From the NCBI GenBank assembly GCA_036250195.1, contig JAVHZZ010000004.1, forward strand, positions 322,302,628 through 322,366,627: a DNA stretch of 64,000 nucleotides. The letters are read 5' to 3'. Numbering within the stretch: position 1 is the first letter of the stretch; every line of letters begins with the position of its first letter. Shown piece after piece: positions 50,430 through 61,211 of the stretch. This DNA is from Mixophyes australis. Lineage: Eukaryota > Chordata > Amphibia > Anura > Limnodynastidae. The notes beneath the pieces were generated by a model, which had not been told where the DNA came from, made no database searches, and was given only the letters and a program-made list of their open reading frames with translations. Made by a program: the position numbers and the translations under genes.

Positions 50430-50860
50430 TCTCTGCACTTAGTGGGCAAAGCCCAACATGTATTAAAGACAGTGAAGCTGCGATCCATCTTAGTCACAGG
50501 ACTACATCATCCAGGCCATTGTATTGCAGGGAGGAGCCTAGCGTTGTTTAATGGAAGATGGCGGGGGGAGTTGACTTTCTTATTGGTTCCAGCAGCAGCT
50601 GGGGGAAGAAGCCAAAGAAGCCTCTCAGGAGCCAGGACTGCATGGGTCCTAAGATCCAGTGTGTGCACTTGTGTGAGAGATGGTGCAAATCCAAAGAGAA
50701 AGAGGAAAGAGTGATGGAGAAGATAGAGGCAGAGTCCTCCCTGCCTTGGCAGCCATTAACTTTCAGATTGGGAGTGTGAGATATAACTTGAGGAACATGT
50801 TAGCATCTTTATACATAAAGACTTTCTGGAGGACCCACCATAGCCGGCAGTAGGGGACTC
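50430..50860 (+). other. GC-richer purine-biased patch of unknown origin
   Basis: The sequence from GTGGGCAAAGCCCAACATG to CATAGCCGGCAGTAGGGG stands out in composition and holds two overlapping open frames of 90 and 73 codons in different phases. Neither matches a domain I know, and neither has splice context. It could be part of an unrecognised retroelement (5' leader or LTR). Confidence 0.3.
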
Positions 50861-51589
50861 ACATAATTCTAAATTATTTGTTTTGATGCACACGAACAGC
50901 TCTAGCTCAGTGTGTCATAAACTGTAAAATAACTGTGAATGTGATCTGAACACATCACGTGATCACACAATGCAGGACATCTCAGTCAGATCCAAGGAAG
51001 AGGATAGGAGTGCAGTGCTGTCAGCACCAAATTATCTCTCTCCCTCCTTCACAGGCTCAGGACAGTGACTGTGGTTCCTGCCTGAGCATGCAGAAATTTT
51101 TGTGCAGAATTGTATTAATTAGTGGTCATTAGTAGTGGATGGCGCCTAATATTGGTAAAGGATTGGTAGGAGCATGTGTAGAAGACTAAATGACACTTGA
51201 TAAAGTTTGGAGGGTATTTGGGGCTCTTGGGACATTTTGTTGCAAGTTTGGAGGCCAGAGATGCATGTGGAGGCATTAATAAATTATTTAAATTAAACTG
51301 GTCAACTGGTTACCTAGCATAGACCCTTCTACTTTAAATTTGTTTACACAAGGCCATGCAGGAGTTGGCTAACCTGAAATATATGTGCTATCGTTAATAT
51401 TTTAATGCTCTGATAGGCTTCTGGATGATCCTATCAGTTTTTCACTGCCAAATAGTTGGTGGCCACAGACTACAGCAACCCACACTCCCACTTGACACTT
51501 GCTGTCTGTCACTGATAGCAAGGGAATTTATCCTTAAGGCTATAGAGGCCACTGATCGGTTTCTGGCTCACAAATACACACACTTATTG
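50861..51589. other. Intergenic DNA, nothing recognised
   Basis: No supported feature. Confidence 0.4.
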
Positions 51590-51883
51590 CACGGTGGAAT
51601 AGTTTTTAGCATTTTTGCCTCTGTGGCCTTATCTATGTGGAGTTTGTATGTTTTCCCTGTGTTTGCATTGGTTTCCTCTTGGTGCTCCGATTTCCTTCCA
51701 CACTCCAAAAACAAACTAGTAGGTTAATTGGCCGATATTAAATTGACCTTTGTCTCTCTTTTTCTGTGTGTATGTTAGAGAATTTAGACTGTAAGCTTCA
51801 ATGGGGCAGGGACTGAGTGAGTTCTCTGTAAAGCACTGCAGAATTAGTGGCGCTATATAAATGGCTGATGATGATGATGACTT
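51590..51883 (+). mobile_element. V-SINE-like SINE with the B-box region deleted
   Basis: The head (GCACGGTGGAATAGTTTTTAGC) passes directly from GCCTCTG to TGGCCTTATCTATGTGGAG, skipping the segment that carries the B box in the copy at 60125. The rest is present: GTTTGTATGTTTTCCC, CTAGTAGGTTAATTGGC, GTAAAGCACTGCAGAATTAG and a (GAT)n tail. Confidence 0.85.
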
Positions 51884-52226
51884 ATCATCTTGCATACTGT
51901 GCCTGCAATGCAGAAGCCCAAGGTGCTTTCTCCCATATAGGACCAGTGCCACTTGGAATTTATTCTAAAATATTGTGGAACCAAGCAACACTCTACCTAT
52001 ATTTTACAATGTGAACTACATGATGAGTAGGAGAAAATAATATGATGGGGAAAAGAACCAGGGGACCAGGTCTACCACCTTTCACAGGTTCCAGAACTCT
52101 AAGCTATGACTTTTCAAGTCACAAACAAATCTCCTTCTGCTCACCTGTGTATCCTTTGTTTTGAAGAATTCATTTTAACCGTAAATGGACTTTAACTTTA
52201 AATGGACTTTTGTGTACACAGAATAT

Positions 52227-52797
52227 GCCTGATCTATTAAGTAATGTAAGGCAAAAACTGAAGTGAATTTTCTCATGGACAAACCATGTTACAATGCAAG
52301 AGGTGGAAAGTAGTTTATTATTTTTCACATAAGTTAAATTGGTGGCAGTCAAAATTACGATTGAGCTAAAGTCAGCACATGTAGGCATTTAGCCTGCTGA
52401 CATCTTCATTACACTTACATTATGCAGACCGAGTCCGGAGTATAGCCACCGGATAATGCAGCATTGCTCTTTCAATGTCAGCATTGTGATTTGCAACATT
52501 GTCAATGTCGCCAATCACACTGATGACATTGTAACCTTGTCTGCATAATGTAAGTGTTGGCATTTAGCCTGCTGACATGAAAATGTCGGAAAGGTTAAGC
52601 ACCGACATTAGCTCAATTGCAATTACGTACTCTACCCAGTTAAATGTTGGCTTTTTAAAGCTGTTCTAGCACAGACCCTACCTCAACTGCTCATCTTTCA
52701 TCACATTTGAAATTTACAACTCCCTCCAATGCAACATGGTTTTGCCAAGGTGTAAAGTTACTTTTCTTTTCTTTACTTTCCTTAATGAATCAGGCCC
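52227..52797. mobile_element. GGGCCTGA-family palindromic MITE, copy 4, interrupted by a nested element
   Basis: The outer ends GCCTGATCTATTAAG and CTTAATGAATCAGGCCC match the family at 103. The left arm keeps AAACCATGTTACAATGCAAG and TTTCACATAAGTTAAAT, and the right arm keeps CAATGCAACATGGTTTTGCC. The middle is occupied by the hAT MITE at 52332-52645. Confidence 0.8.
52332..52645. mobile_element. 298-bp hAT-type MITE with a perfect 8-bp TSD, nested
   Basis: AGTTAAAT flanks both sides (52332-52339 and 52638-52645). The arms GGCAGTCAAAATTACGATTG and, in complement, GGGTAGAGTACGTAATTGC pass into the shared GATTGAGCTAAAGTC and CAATTGAGCTAATGTC. Within are inverted copies of TTACATTATGCAGAC (52417) and GTCTGCATAATGTAAG (52540). 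The left flank AGTTAAAT is original sequence of the outer element. Confidence 0.85.
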
Positions 52798-54071
52798 AAA
52801 AAATTTATCTTGCTATATTTTCAGTTGCATGTATACAACTTTAAATTCATCATATAGATACATTTATTGTAAAAAATGCATCCATCATCATCATCTCGTA
52901 ATCACCAGCCTATGGGACAGACAAAAGACATGTTACCAAAAAAGTAATTTCTTAAAGATACATGGAAGTCAAAATCGGATGCCTTTCTGAAAATAATCTA
53001 AGTGCCTCTACTGTACTGAACGTGCATGTAAATGATCTAAGCACAAGTGGACATAAGTATAGGATACCCTCAACACAAAATACAGGCGAAAGTTGTGCAC
53101 ATGTGCAGTGTGGCAAATTTATTATCAATAATTTTTGTTGGTGCTAGGTGCTGTGTCTTTAGTGACATATACCTAACATCCATAATTTGTATATTGCTAT
53201 TGTTGTCAGTTATTCATTATTTATTTATTTCCAAATCTTTTGTGTATGTATGTATTTTATAACTCTTAATTCAGATAACTGATATTGATTAGGAAAAGGT
53301 AAAATAAATGGGCAGTGTGGAAATCATTAAATTAGACATTTGGGATTCCAAAACTTTAACGAAGAGTAAAATTAACTATAAAACAATTAGGTCAATATTT
53401 CTAAAAATGGATCTGTAATATAAAACATGTATTATTATACATCAATAGTACCTATTTCATTTTTGTGCTAATAATGGACAATCTGCCCTGGGATGGTTGT
53501 TATAATGTTTAAATGGCAGATCAGGATTTATATTAATAAACTACAAGAAGCAAAATGTGATTTATTTCTTATTATCAATTAATTCCTCGCACACACTTTC
53601 ACCTGCCCAGCACCAACACAGAAGTAAACCAACAACACATAACATAAAAAGCAGTTTGTTTGCTAACGGCAATCATTTATTATATTTAGGCCACTATAAA
53701 TTACATAAAACCTCCTGGGGCCTCTGCTGCTCTTGAAATTTGTCATGTAATGCCATAAAGAGTTACTACATTTACATTTTTTTTCTAAAACTGTAATGTA
53801 CTTTCCAATGTTGACCTAGATTTACTTTCAGCATGTTTAGAACAGAATATATTATTAAAGCCTATTTATTTCCCATTGTATTTATTCCTAGAGCGTCTCT
53901 TTAGCTATGTCAGGATGAATGCGATTTTCCACGAGCAGGGCTTTTGTGAACCTCCTGCATTCACTGATGTTCACTATCTGTCAATTTACCTGCAATCTGA
54001 TTTGCAGCTGCGTGAGTTATAATGATGCTTTTTAATCATTAATGCTACATAATATTAAATATGGGCATTAA
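52798..54071. other. Intergenic DNA, nothing recognised
   Basis: AT-rich and without supported features. Confidence 0.4.
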
Positions 54072-54374
54072 GGGCCTTATTTAGAATTAAGAGCAAAGCA
54101 AAAAATAAAGTAAATTTGCACCTTGACAAAACAATGTTGCACTGCAGGGGGTGGGGGTGGGGGAGTACATTTAAAATGAGCAAAAAGATTTATAGCTCAA
54201 CTCTAAATTTAGGTGTTAAGTGTTAAAGTAAAGTTGTCCAAAATGTGTGTGCTACATGCAAACGTAGACAGTATTTTCCCTTCATGCAAATAAATTAATG
54301 AATGCATTTGCACACTTGGTTTTTTCAGGAGCAAATTTGCATAATTGCTTTGTTCCTAATGCGAAATAAGGCAC
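54072..54374. mobile_element. GGGCCTTATTT palindromic MITE, distant relative of the GGGCCTGA family
   Basis: The left end GGGCCTTATTTAGAATTAAG and, in complement, the right end GTGCCTTATTTCGCATTAGG are inverted repeats. Inner blocks (AAATTTGCACCTTGACAAAA and TGTGTGCTACATGCAAA) correspond to those of the element at 103. A G-rich stretch (54147-54161) interrupts one arm. Confidence 0.7.
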
Positions 54375-55082
54375 TCTATAATTATTATATTTTTATTGAT
54401 AAAAAGGCATCAACTAGGAAAATTCAGAACCTGTATTAAATAATGATGATACCACCGCATATGAGGCAATCTTTATAAGCAGATTATTATTAGGGGTCTA
54501 TTTAATAAAGTATTTTTAGCCTCACCGCAAAATAATGTTTTGCTGTTATTTATTATTAAAGGATCACTGCATATATGTCTGATATCTGCTCCGGTCCCAC
54601 TGACTTCGTATGCAAAAACAGTCCCCATAGGGGACTGCGGTTTGACTTGATTTAACAAGTTCCGAAAATCAGAGATCTGAAGATAGTGTTAGTGATTGAA
54701 GCCTATGGAGAGAGCACTGCAGTAGAGAGATCTTCAAATCCCTCACTGCGAATTACCTGTTCTCCCCTCTGGTCACTATTGCAAGTATGTCTCTGCGCAC
54801 GCAACTTTACGATAGTGATCGGAGAGGAGAGCGAAACAGCGGGACTTTTAAGGTAAATGAAATAATCGTCAGGACAGCTTGCTATTGGATGCCGTGTCCC
54901 AGGATGATTTTTTTAATAAATGGGTCCAAAAAAATCATCTGTCATCATTGTAATGATAATTAACAGGCCAAATCCCTAATGATTAATAAATATGTCACCT
55001 ATTGAATGCATGCAATGCATAACTTGCTACTCTCTGTCTTCCTTACTGTTTCACCTTGAGTTTGCATCCTTATTTAAGATTA
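54375..55082. other. Intergenic DNA, possible old fold-back element
   Basis: GGGGTCTATTTAATAAAG near 54493 and ATTTTTTTAATAAATGGGTCC near 54907 are roughly complementary. AGAGATCTGAAGATAG and AGAGAGATCTTCAAATC pair near 54670-54740. It is too weak to call an element. Confidence 0.35.
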
Positions 55083-55589
55083 CTTGCAGTCAGGGCCTGA
55101 TCAGCCAACAGGCTGACCAGGCTGCAGCCTGGGGCGCTGGGTCCCGGGGGTCGCAGTGCTGGGCACAGTAACATTTGTTTTTATATATTTTATTTTTTTT
55201 AATTACTGGTGATCGGCGCCTTCTTCTTTCAATCTCGAGGCCGCCCCTTAGTCTCTAGGGGGCGGTCCCGACTGTCAGTGGATCCACTTAGGAGGCAGGT
55301 AGGCAGCTAACAGTAAATCCGAGGATGTTAGCTGTCCTGCCAGTGCGGGCGCGCTCTCACTGCTTAGTGTGGTCAGGTGAGATTATCACATCTCACGTGA
55401 CCACACTAAGCAGTGACAGTGCGCACGCACTGGCAGGACAGCAAACATCCTCGGAGTTACTGTTAGCTGTCTGTCAGAAGACAGAAGTTCCAGCGTCTGA
55501 AGAGAGGAGGAGCAGAAGACAGCCAAGGTAAGTTCTGTCCAGAATATAAAGGAAGAGGATAGGATACAGGTGGCAACTGTGAAGAGGGA

Positions 55590-56050
55590 GGGGGGGGAAT
55601 TACTGGTGTGGGGAGGGGGTTAATGACTTGGCAGCAATGGGATTGAAGAACTGCCTGAAGGGGGGGGGGGGTAATAAGTTGCCTGCAATGGATTGATGAT
55701 TTTGTGTGTAGGGTGACGTTAATTAACTACCTGCGGTAGGTTGATTATTGAGGTGGGGGGGTGTAATGCACTGCCTGCAATGGGGTGATCAATTTGACTG
55801 GGGAGGGGTTTAATGAATTGCCTGCAGTGGGTTGAAGAATTGTGGTGGGGGGCAATGTATTGGCTGCAACAGGTTGATGAATTTACCTAGGGGGGGTTAC
55901 TGAATTACCTGAAACTGTTGATGAACTAGCTAGTGGGGGGGGGGGCAGTGTTAATGGATTGGCTATGGAGGGTTATTGGATTTTGTTAAAGTGAGGTGAT
56001 TAATTGGCTGGGGGATGGGTGAGCAAATAAGTGGTTGGGTGGGTGATGAT
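55590..56050 (+). repeat. Degenerate G-rich tandem array inside the hAT element
   Basis: Units of roughly 55-60 bp contain TTGCCTGCAATGGNTTGATGA followed by a run of 6-11 G and TTAATG. At least seven copies can be followed, with decreasing similarity toward the 3' side. Several closely spaced G-runs could form quadruplexes. Confidence 0.75.
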
Positions 56051-56571
56051 ATGAATGGGGTGTCAAACTTTCTGGTGATGGCTTACAAAAATGACTCGGG
56101 TAGGTGATGAAATAGCTTGTGGGGGACATGATCTCTGTATTGTGTGGCTGTGACGTGGATGCTCTCTGTACTCTCAGCGGTCACTCATAAGAATGTTAAA
56201 TACCAGACAGATGGGACAGGTAGATGTTAGTGTATGATTATAAATAATTTTTAAATATTTTATTGTCTATATGTGCCGGTACTAAGGGGTTGTTTTATTT
56301 GGTCATAATGGAGTGTTGTGTTTGTATCATTCAGGGTTTGTTAACATTTTGCACTATAATAAAATTTTTGCATATTTTCAATACAGGACTACAAGTTTCC
56401 AGAATCCAGCCAGCTAGCAACAACGCTCCAAGAACAAGCAAGAGCATCAGGTAGTCTACGCTGCAAGATCAGGTAAGAGAACGGCGCAATTTGTCTAACT
56501 TTCACTGCGGAATCTTGCTGTAATGACATTTTAATACGTTTGCAGAATATGTATTAATATTGTACAATTGT

Positions 56572-56592
56572 GTGTGAGTGTGTGCGTGTGTA

Positions 56593-56640
<48 letters not shown>
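56572..56640 (+). repeat. (TG)n/(TA)n microsatellite
   Basis: TGTGTGTGAGTGTGTGCG passing into a long TA tract, within the hAT element. Confidence 0.93.
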
Positions 56641-56642
<2 letters not shown>

Positions 56643-56837
56643 TGCACACGCACAGTGGTGGAAGTGGGCTGGTATAGACTGTTATATGCCATACCGCCAC
56701 TTCTACCGTCTTCGTTGTAAAACTTTGACCACTGTTTATAAATTGGTGGTGGGTGGTGGGTGGCGGGGGGTGGGGGGGCAGCAACCGGTGTATTAGCCTA
56801 GGGCGGCTGGAACCCTTAATCAGGCCCTGCTTGCAGT

Positions 56838-58889
56838 GAGGCTGTTGGTTTCAAAACACAATGCAAATCATCTCTCTGCAATGAAATGCCACTTCTCACA
56901 GGTATATATTGAAATCTGCGATGAAAAGATGTTTTCCTGCACTGTAATTGTTCCTTAAACATTAATCCATCTATCTATAACTATCCCAAATCTGCAAATC
57001 ATATCGGATACACTGAATCTGATTGATTAAAAAACAAAGATGGATCCCGATATGTCTGAATTGTACTTTTATGGACTGAGGCAGCTGAGAAAGTCAATGG
57101 CCATATAGTAAGAAGGGATAAAATATTTCAACCTAACAGCTAGAAATGCCCTATGACATAAATACCTCCAGTAAGGCTTGTTATGGTACAAATCATAATA
57201 TATTTTTGAAGGACAGACACTTTCTTTTATTGAAACTGGGCAATACAATTTCCTATGTCAAAAGCAGATAGTTAAGTGTTTGCCTGGTGCTATATTGTAT
57301 TCATTTATGGGTGACATACTCTCTATTAGAGCAGGAAGCTATTACAATTATTCTAGCACAAACAGCTTCAGAAAAACTCCAAAGTGTCTTATGGCCTAAT
57401 AATCTCAGAATAACAGTTTGCCATGCACATATTCTCAGGGGCTGGCTGGCAGACTTTAGCTCAGGGGCAAGCACATAGCACTGGCCCAAACTAGCGGCCC
57501 ATCCTTAAAGGCTTGTTTTCGGTACAATATATATTTATCAATGTGAAGATACCAGGTTTTGCTGGCCCAATGCTACCCACTTCACGCTGGCTGGCCACCC
57601 ACGGGTGCCTTCCTATGCCAGGGAAGTCTACCCAGTACCTTCTAGGATTCGTATGGTCACTCAGGCAAATGCAGTTATAAAAATACAACAGTACATTTAT
57701 TGTCATAAAAACAACACTAGAATATTATGTACACACAGTAAATAAATGCCAGACAGATTTACCACATCCTCTCTCCCTTACCCCACTAGTTTAAGGAATT
57801 ATAGTCACCTGGCTGTCCAGACTTCACGACCCATGGATCTCTCTCAGCTGCATATATAGACTCTAGTTAGAGAACGACAACTCAAAACTCGATCTTGCAC
57901 CTTCATGAATGAAATCCCAGAATGAACGTGCTCTCCCCCTTGGAGTGGCTCCTTATATCAAGGGTCTAATTTCCACAATGTTTTCCACTCCCTAGGCAAA
58001 CCCCTGGGTCTATTCTTCTTAACCAATAGTCAGTGCTGGAATATGGGGGGTTGGACAGGGGAGTGAAGATGAGCTGTCCTTCTAGAGAACCTCCCCTGTT
58101 AGATGGCCTGTCTGGACTAGCCTGGTGAGAACAATGGAGACTAATTAGTTTTCCTACTCCAACACCTGGCAACCTGATCCCTACCCACAATCCCCCTGGC
58201 TTCACTTTAAAGACAATGAATAACATTACTGCAAGTCATCAATATATAATACACAATATACCTATTTACATTGAAATACAATGTCCCCTTAACCACATGT
58301 AATTGAACAATGCAGTTGTAGTCTGGTGAGCTGGGGAACAAAAGCAAGGGCTATAAAAAGTACTATAATCCACATTATGTGAGAAACGAGACACAGAATG
58401 GTTAGCGTATCACACTCGTTTTGTCACAATCAATATTAACAGAGACAATTTTAGTGTTGCTTAATCCAGCAATACTTTATTATAAATAATAAATCTTAAA
58501 TAATAAAAACAAATAATGCAACAAAAAACAAACCTCACTTTATATTGCATTTTATTGTATATGTTCCTTCTTCCTACACCACTTTTTTTTAAACATACCT
58601 GGCTGATTATAATGGGATTTATCAACATGCAAAAGACTTATATATTAATAGGGTTATTTGTTTTAGGGTTAACCTAAACCAAATAATATGAGGGGTGGTA
58701 CTCAAAGGAGGAGTAAAGCACTAGGTGTCAATCTGACACCCTGGCTCAGAGCTGGCTTAAGGCTCTGGGGGGCCTGGGCACTTTAGACAGACGGCCCCTA
58801 TGATGTAACATGGTTATCATTTTAGACAAATACACAGACATTACTGTGTGCACTACAGTTAGGTGCACGCAGTTCTGCCTTCACAAGCA
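56838..58889. other. Intergenic DNA with unclassified repeat-like patches
   Basis: The stretch 57430-58340 is less AT-rich and mentions no recognisable protein motif in any frame. CTGGCTTAAGGCTCTGGGGG near 58751 resembles a hAT terminal region but has no partner. No gene is supported. Confidence 0.4.
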
Positions 58890-58995
58890 CTGAGAAGCGG
58901 GACATACCTCCCAACTGTCCTAAGCAAGACAGTCACCCAAATTCAGGACTGCCCCACCAGATTCAGGACAGTTGGCAGACTGTCCTGCTCTCTCC
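58890..58995. repeat. CCTCCCAACTGTCC palindromic repeat fragment
   Basis: ACATACCTCCCAACTGTCC is followed by GGACAGTTGG about 65 bp later, with inner CAGGACTGCC and GATTCAGGAC blocks. It looks like a short fold-back repeat; the family is not assigned. Confidence 0.5.
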
Positions 58996-59435
58996 TACCT
59001 GTTCTTGTCACCTTCATCACATGTGTCTCCTGGTTTCTTTAGATCAGTTGCTGCATAAAATTTAGAAAACTCCAAACAATCCTGGTGTTAAATTAATAGC
59101 ACCCACATTTTATAATTAGGCCATTCTTCAGTCCCAACATTAAAATAATAATATTCACATTTGCTAAATAGATCTATTTCCCTCCAACCAACCCTGGCAT
59201 TAGATAGCAAACACATTTAATATATAAACCTATTTCCCTCCCTCCAAACAGCCCCACCAATAAATTAAATTGTTCCCTACCACCCCAAGAACAAAATAGC
59301 ACCCATTAAATATCTAGACCCCTCCTGCACTCCACCATTAAATTGCCTACCTCCCACACTAAATTAAGACCCCCCCCTTCCCTCACACATTATATTGACA
59401 TGCTCCACACACACACACTATACTGACATCTCACA
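58996..59435. other. Intergenic C-rich DNA, nothing recognised
   Basis: Several CCCTCC-type pyrimidine runs interrupted by AT-rich stretches; no supported feature. Confidence 0.4.
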
Positions 59436-59590
59436 CATACTTTGCTGACATCTCACACACACCTTACTGACATGCTGCCCATTACACACATACATTTTAC
59501 TGACATGCTGCCCATCACACACACACGTTTTAGTGACATGCTGCCCATCACACACACACGTTTTAATGTCATGCTGCCCATCACTTACCT
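59436..59590 (+). repeat. 33-bp minisatellite
   Basis: GACATGCTGCCCAT starts at 59469, 59502, 59535 and (with one change) 59568, exactly 33 bp apart, with CACACACACACGTTTTA between. Shorter variants precede it. As 33 is a multiple of three, it keeps frames open on both strands, producing a 161-codon open frame that is not a gene. Confidence 0.92.
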
Positions 59591-59809
59591 TATTCTTCCG
59601 CTCTCTGCTCCTCACACAAGGGATGGCACCTGTCACATGGTGCGCGTCCTATGTGACACCGGGGCTCTGAGAGAGAGGGGAGGGATGGGTGATGGATCAG
59701 AAGGATCCGCAGGCAATGATAGTAGCACTAGTGACTTGGGCCGGTCATTGAACCGGCCCAAAATAGACTTCTTCTCACCGTCCCACCCCGCCCCTGTATA
59801 TTCTTGTAT

Positions 59810-60190
59810 GATCATCATCATCATCATTTATTTATATAGCGCCACTAATTCCGCAGCGCTGTACAGAGAACTCATTCACATCAGTCCCTGCCCCTTTGGA
59901 GCTTACAGTCTAAATTCCCTAATATAGACACACACTCACACAGACACAGACAGACAAAGACAGGAAGACAGACAGCCAGAGACTAGGGTCAATTTTTGAT
60001 AGCAGCCAATTAACCTAGCAGTATGTTTTTTTTGGGAGTGTGGGAAGAAACCGGAGCACCTGGAGGAAATTCACGCAAACACAGGGAGAACATACAAACT
60101 CCACACAGATAAGGCCATGGTCGGGAATCGAACTCATGACCCCAGTGCTGTGAGGCAGAAGTGCTAACCACTAGGCCACTGTGCTGCCCA
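59810..60190 (-). mobile_element. Complete V-SINE-like tRNA-derived SINE (antisense)
   Basis: In complement it begins GGGCAGCACAGTGGCCTAGT. It has an A-box-like TGGCCTAGTGG and a B box GAGTTCGATTCCCGACC at the tRNA spacing. The conserved central domain (TGTGTGGAGTTTGTATGTTC, GCTCCGGTTTCTTCCCACAC) is followed by AGGTTAATTGGCTGCTATC. The L2-like tail (TCTGTACAGCGCTGCGGAAT, GTGGCGCTATATAAATAAAT) ends in (GAT)n. It would be transcribed by RNA polymerase III from the internal boxes. Confidence 0.92.
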
Positions 60191-60296
60191 CTGATTGGTG
60201 CTGATGCTGAAATGTTGGATTTTAAAATATGATACAAAAAAAGTATCATTGTTTTGCATTACCCAGTATGCACCAGTACTTTGGACTTTTGTCACA

Positions 60297-60455
60297 TATT
60301 TGAGAGTAAATTTACTTAGCTTCTTAAAGAGGAAAAGTGGAGGTGTTGCCAATAAGGTACTAGCTGTCATTTGTCTATTCTAGAGCATGCTAGAAAATGA
60401 TAGCTGGAATAGGATTGGTTACTATGGGCATCAACTCATGTGTGTAAGGAAAAAA
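60297..60455. mobile_element. Degenerate CAACCAATCAGATTCTAG-family MITE
   Basis: AGTAAATTTACTTAGCTTCT, AAAAGTGGAGGTGTTGCC, TAGCTGTCATTTGTCTATTC and ATAGGATTGGTTACTATGGG follow the order of the element at 30499, with many changes and a missing right terminus. Confidence 0.65.
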
Positions 60456-61211
60456 GATAAGTATCTTGAGACTAAAATAAACTTTAGGGTGCAGGGAGAC
60501 CTCTAATTCTCAGGGGCAGCAATGAAGTACTCACCCACAGCAAGAGGCAATGTTTCCCCAAGCAGAACAAAAATGGACTGAAGACCAAGACACAATTTAA
60601 TGTGATAAATAACAGCAAATTATTAATCAGCTCATCCGAGAGAGCAGGAGGGTGTTCTGTTTAAGTGTCCCAGAAGGATACTTCTGTCTACAAACTAATA
60701 CAGTAATAATTTTCCTCTCTCCTGTTATTTTTACAAATTAATGATGATGAAATAATGGAACACTTATTCAGTGTTGCTGGGTTACTTAATGTTTATGCCA
60801 AAACCTATTATAAGTTAAATATTACTAGTCACTGATTCTTATCCTAGATTAATATACGTTTTGCTAGTGGCAGAAATAAATGACATGTTACTAAATTTCA
60901 AGATATTTATAAATGTTAAAACGATTAAGTCTTTTTAACCAGTTCCTGATTCATTTATATACTATTTTAGCTATCATTTAAGTCTAAGAACACTGCTTCC
61001 CAACAATAAGTAAATATTTATAATTATATTATTTACAGTTCTATTTTATTCTTGTGGTGGTGAACATATTAACTTCTAATGGTGCAAGCCTTTTGTAGCA
61101 ATTTTTTTTTTTTACCACAAAATTTAGGCACTCAACGCCAGTTGCCTGTCTCTGCCTTTGTTTCTCTATATTAGCAAATATATATATATATGTTTTCCAA
61201 GTTGTGAGCAA
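60456..61211. other. Intergenic DNA, nothing recognised
   Basis: AT-rich with no supported feature. Confidence 0.4.

Larger units (their letters stand above)
55083..56837. mobile_element. 1.74-kb non-autonomous hAT element with a perfect 8-bp TSD
   Basis: CTTGCAGT precedes 55091 and follows 56829. The ends CAGGGCCTGATCAGCC and, in complement, CAGGGCCTGATTAAGGG are of the common vertebrate hAT CAGGGCCGGATTAAGG type. Internally there is a long hairpin (55300-55490, with CACTGCTTAGTGTGGTCA against TGACCACACTAAGCAGTG), a G-rich degenerate tandem array (55590-56050), and a TG/TA microsatellite. No transposase remains. The element's copy-specific array and microsatellite account for most of its length. 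Confidence 0.9.

Noticed and set aside
50442..50714. 90-codon frame ending in a basic tail
   Set aside because: No recognised domain, competing frame on the same strand, no splice or promoter context; kept only as a compositional observation.
59442..59927. 161-codon plus-strand frame
   Set aside because: It runs through a 33-bp minisatellite and then into an antisense SINE; no domain or conserved context.
60100..60190. tRNA-like sequence with A and B boxes
   Set aside because: It is the head of a SINE: it has no foldable acceptor stem and continues directly into the V-SINE central domain.
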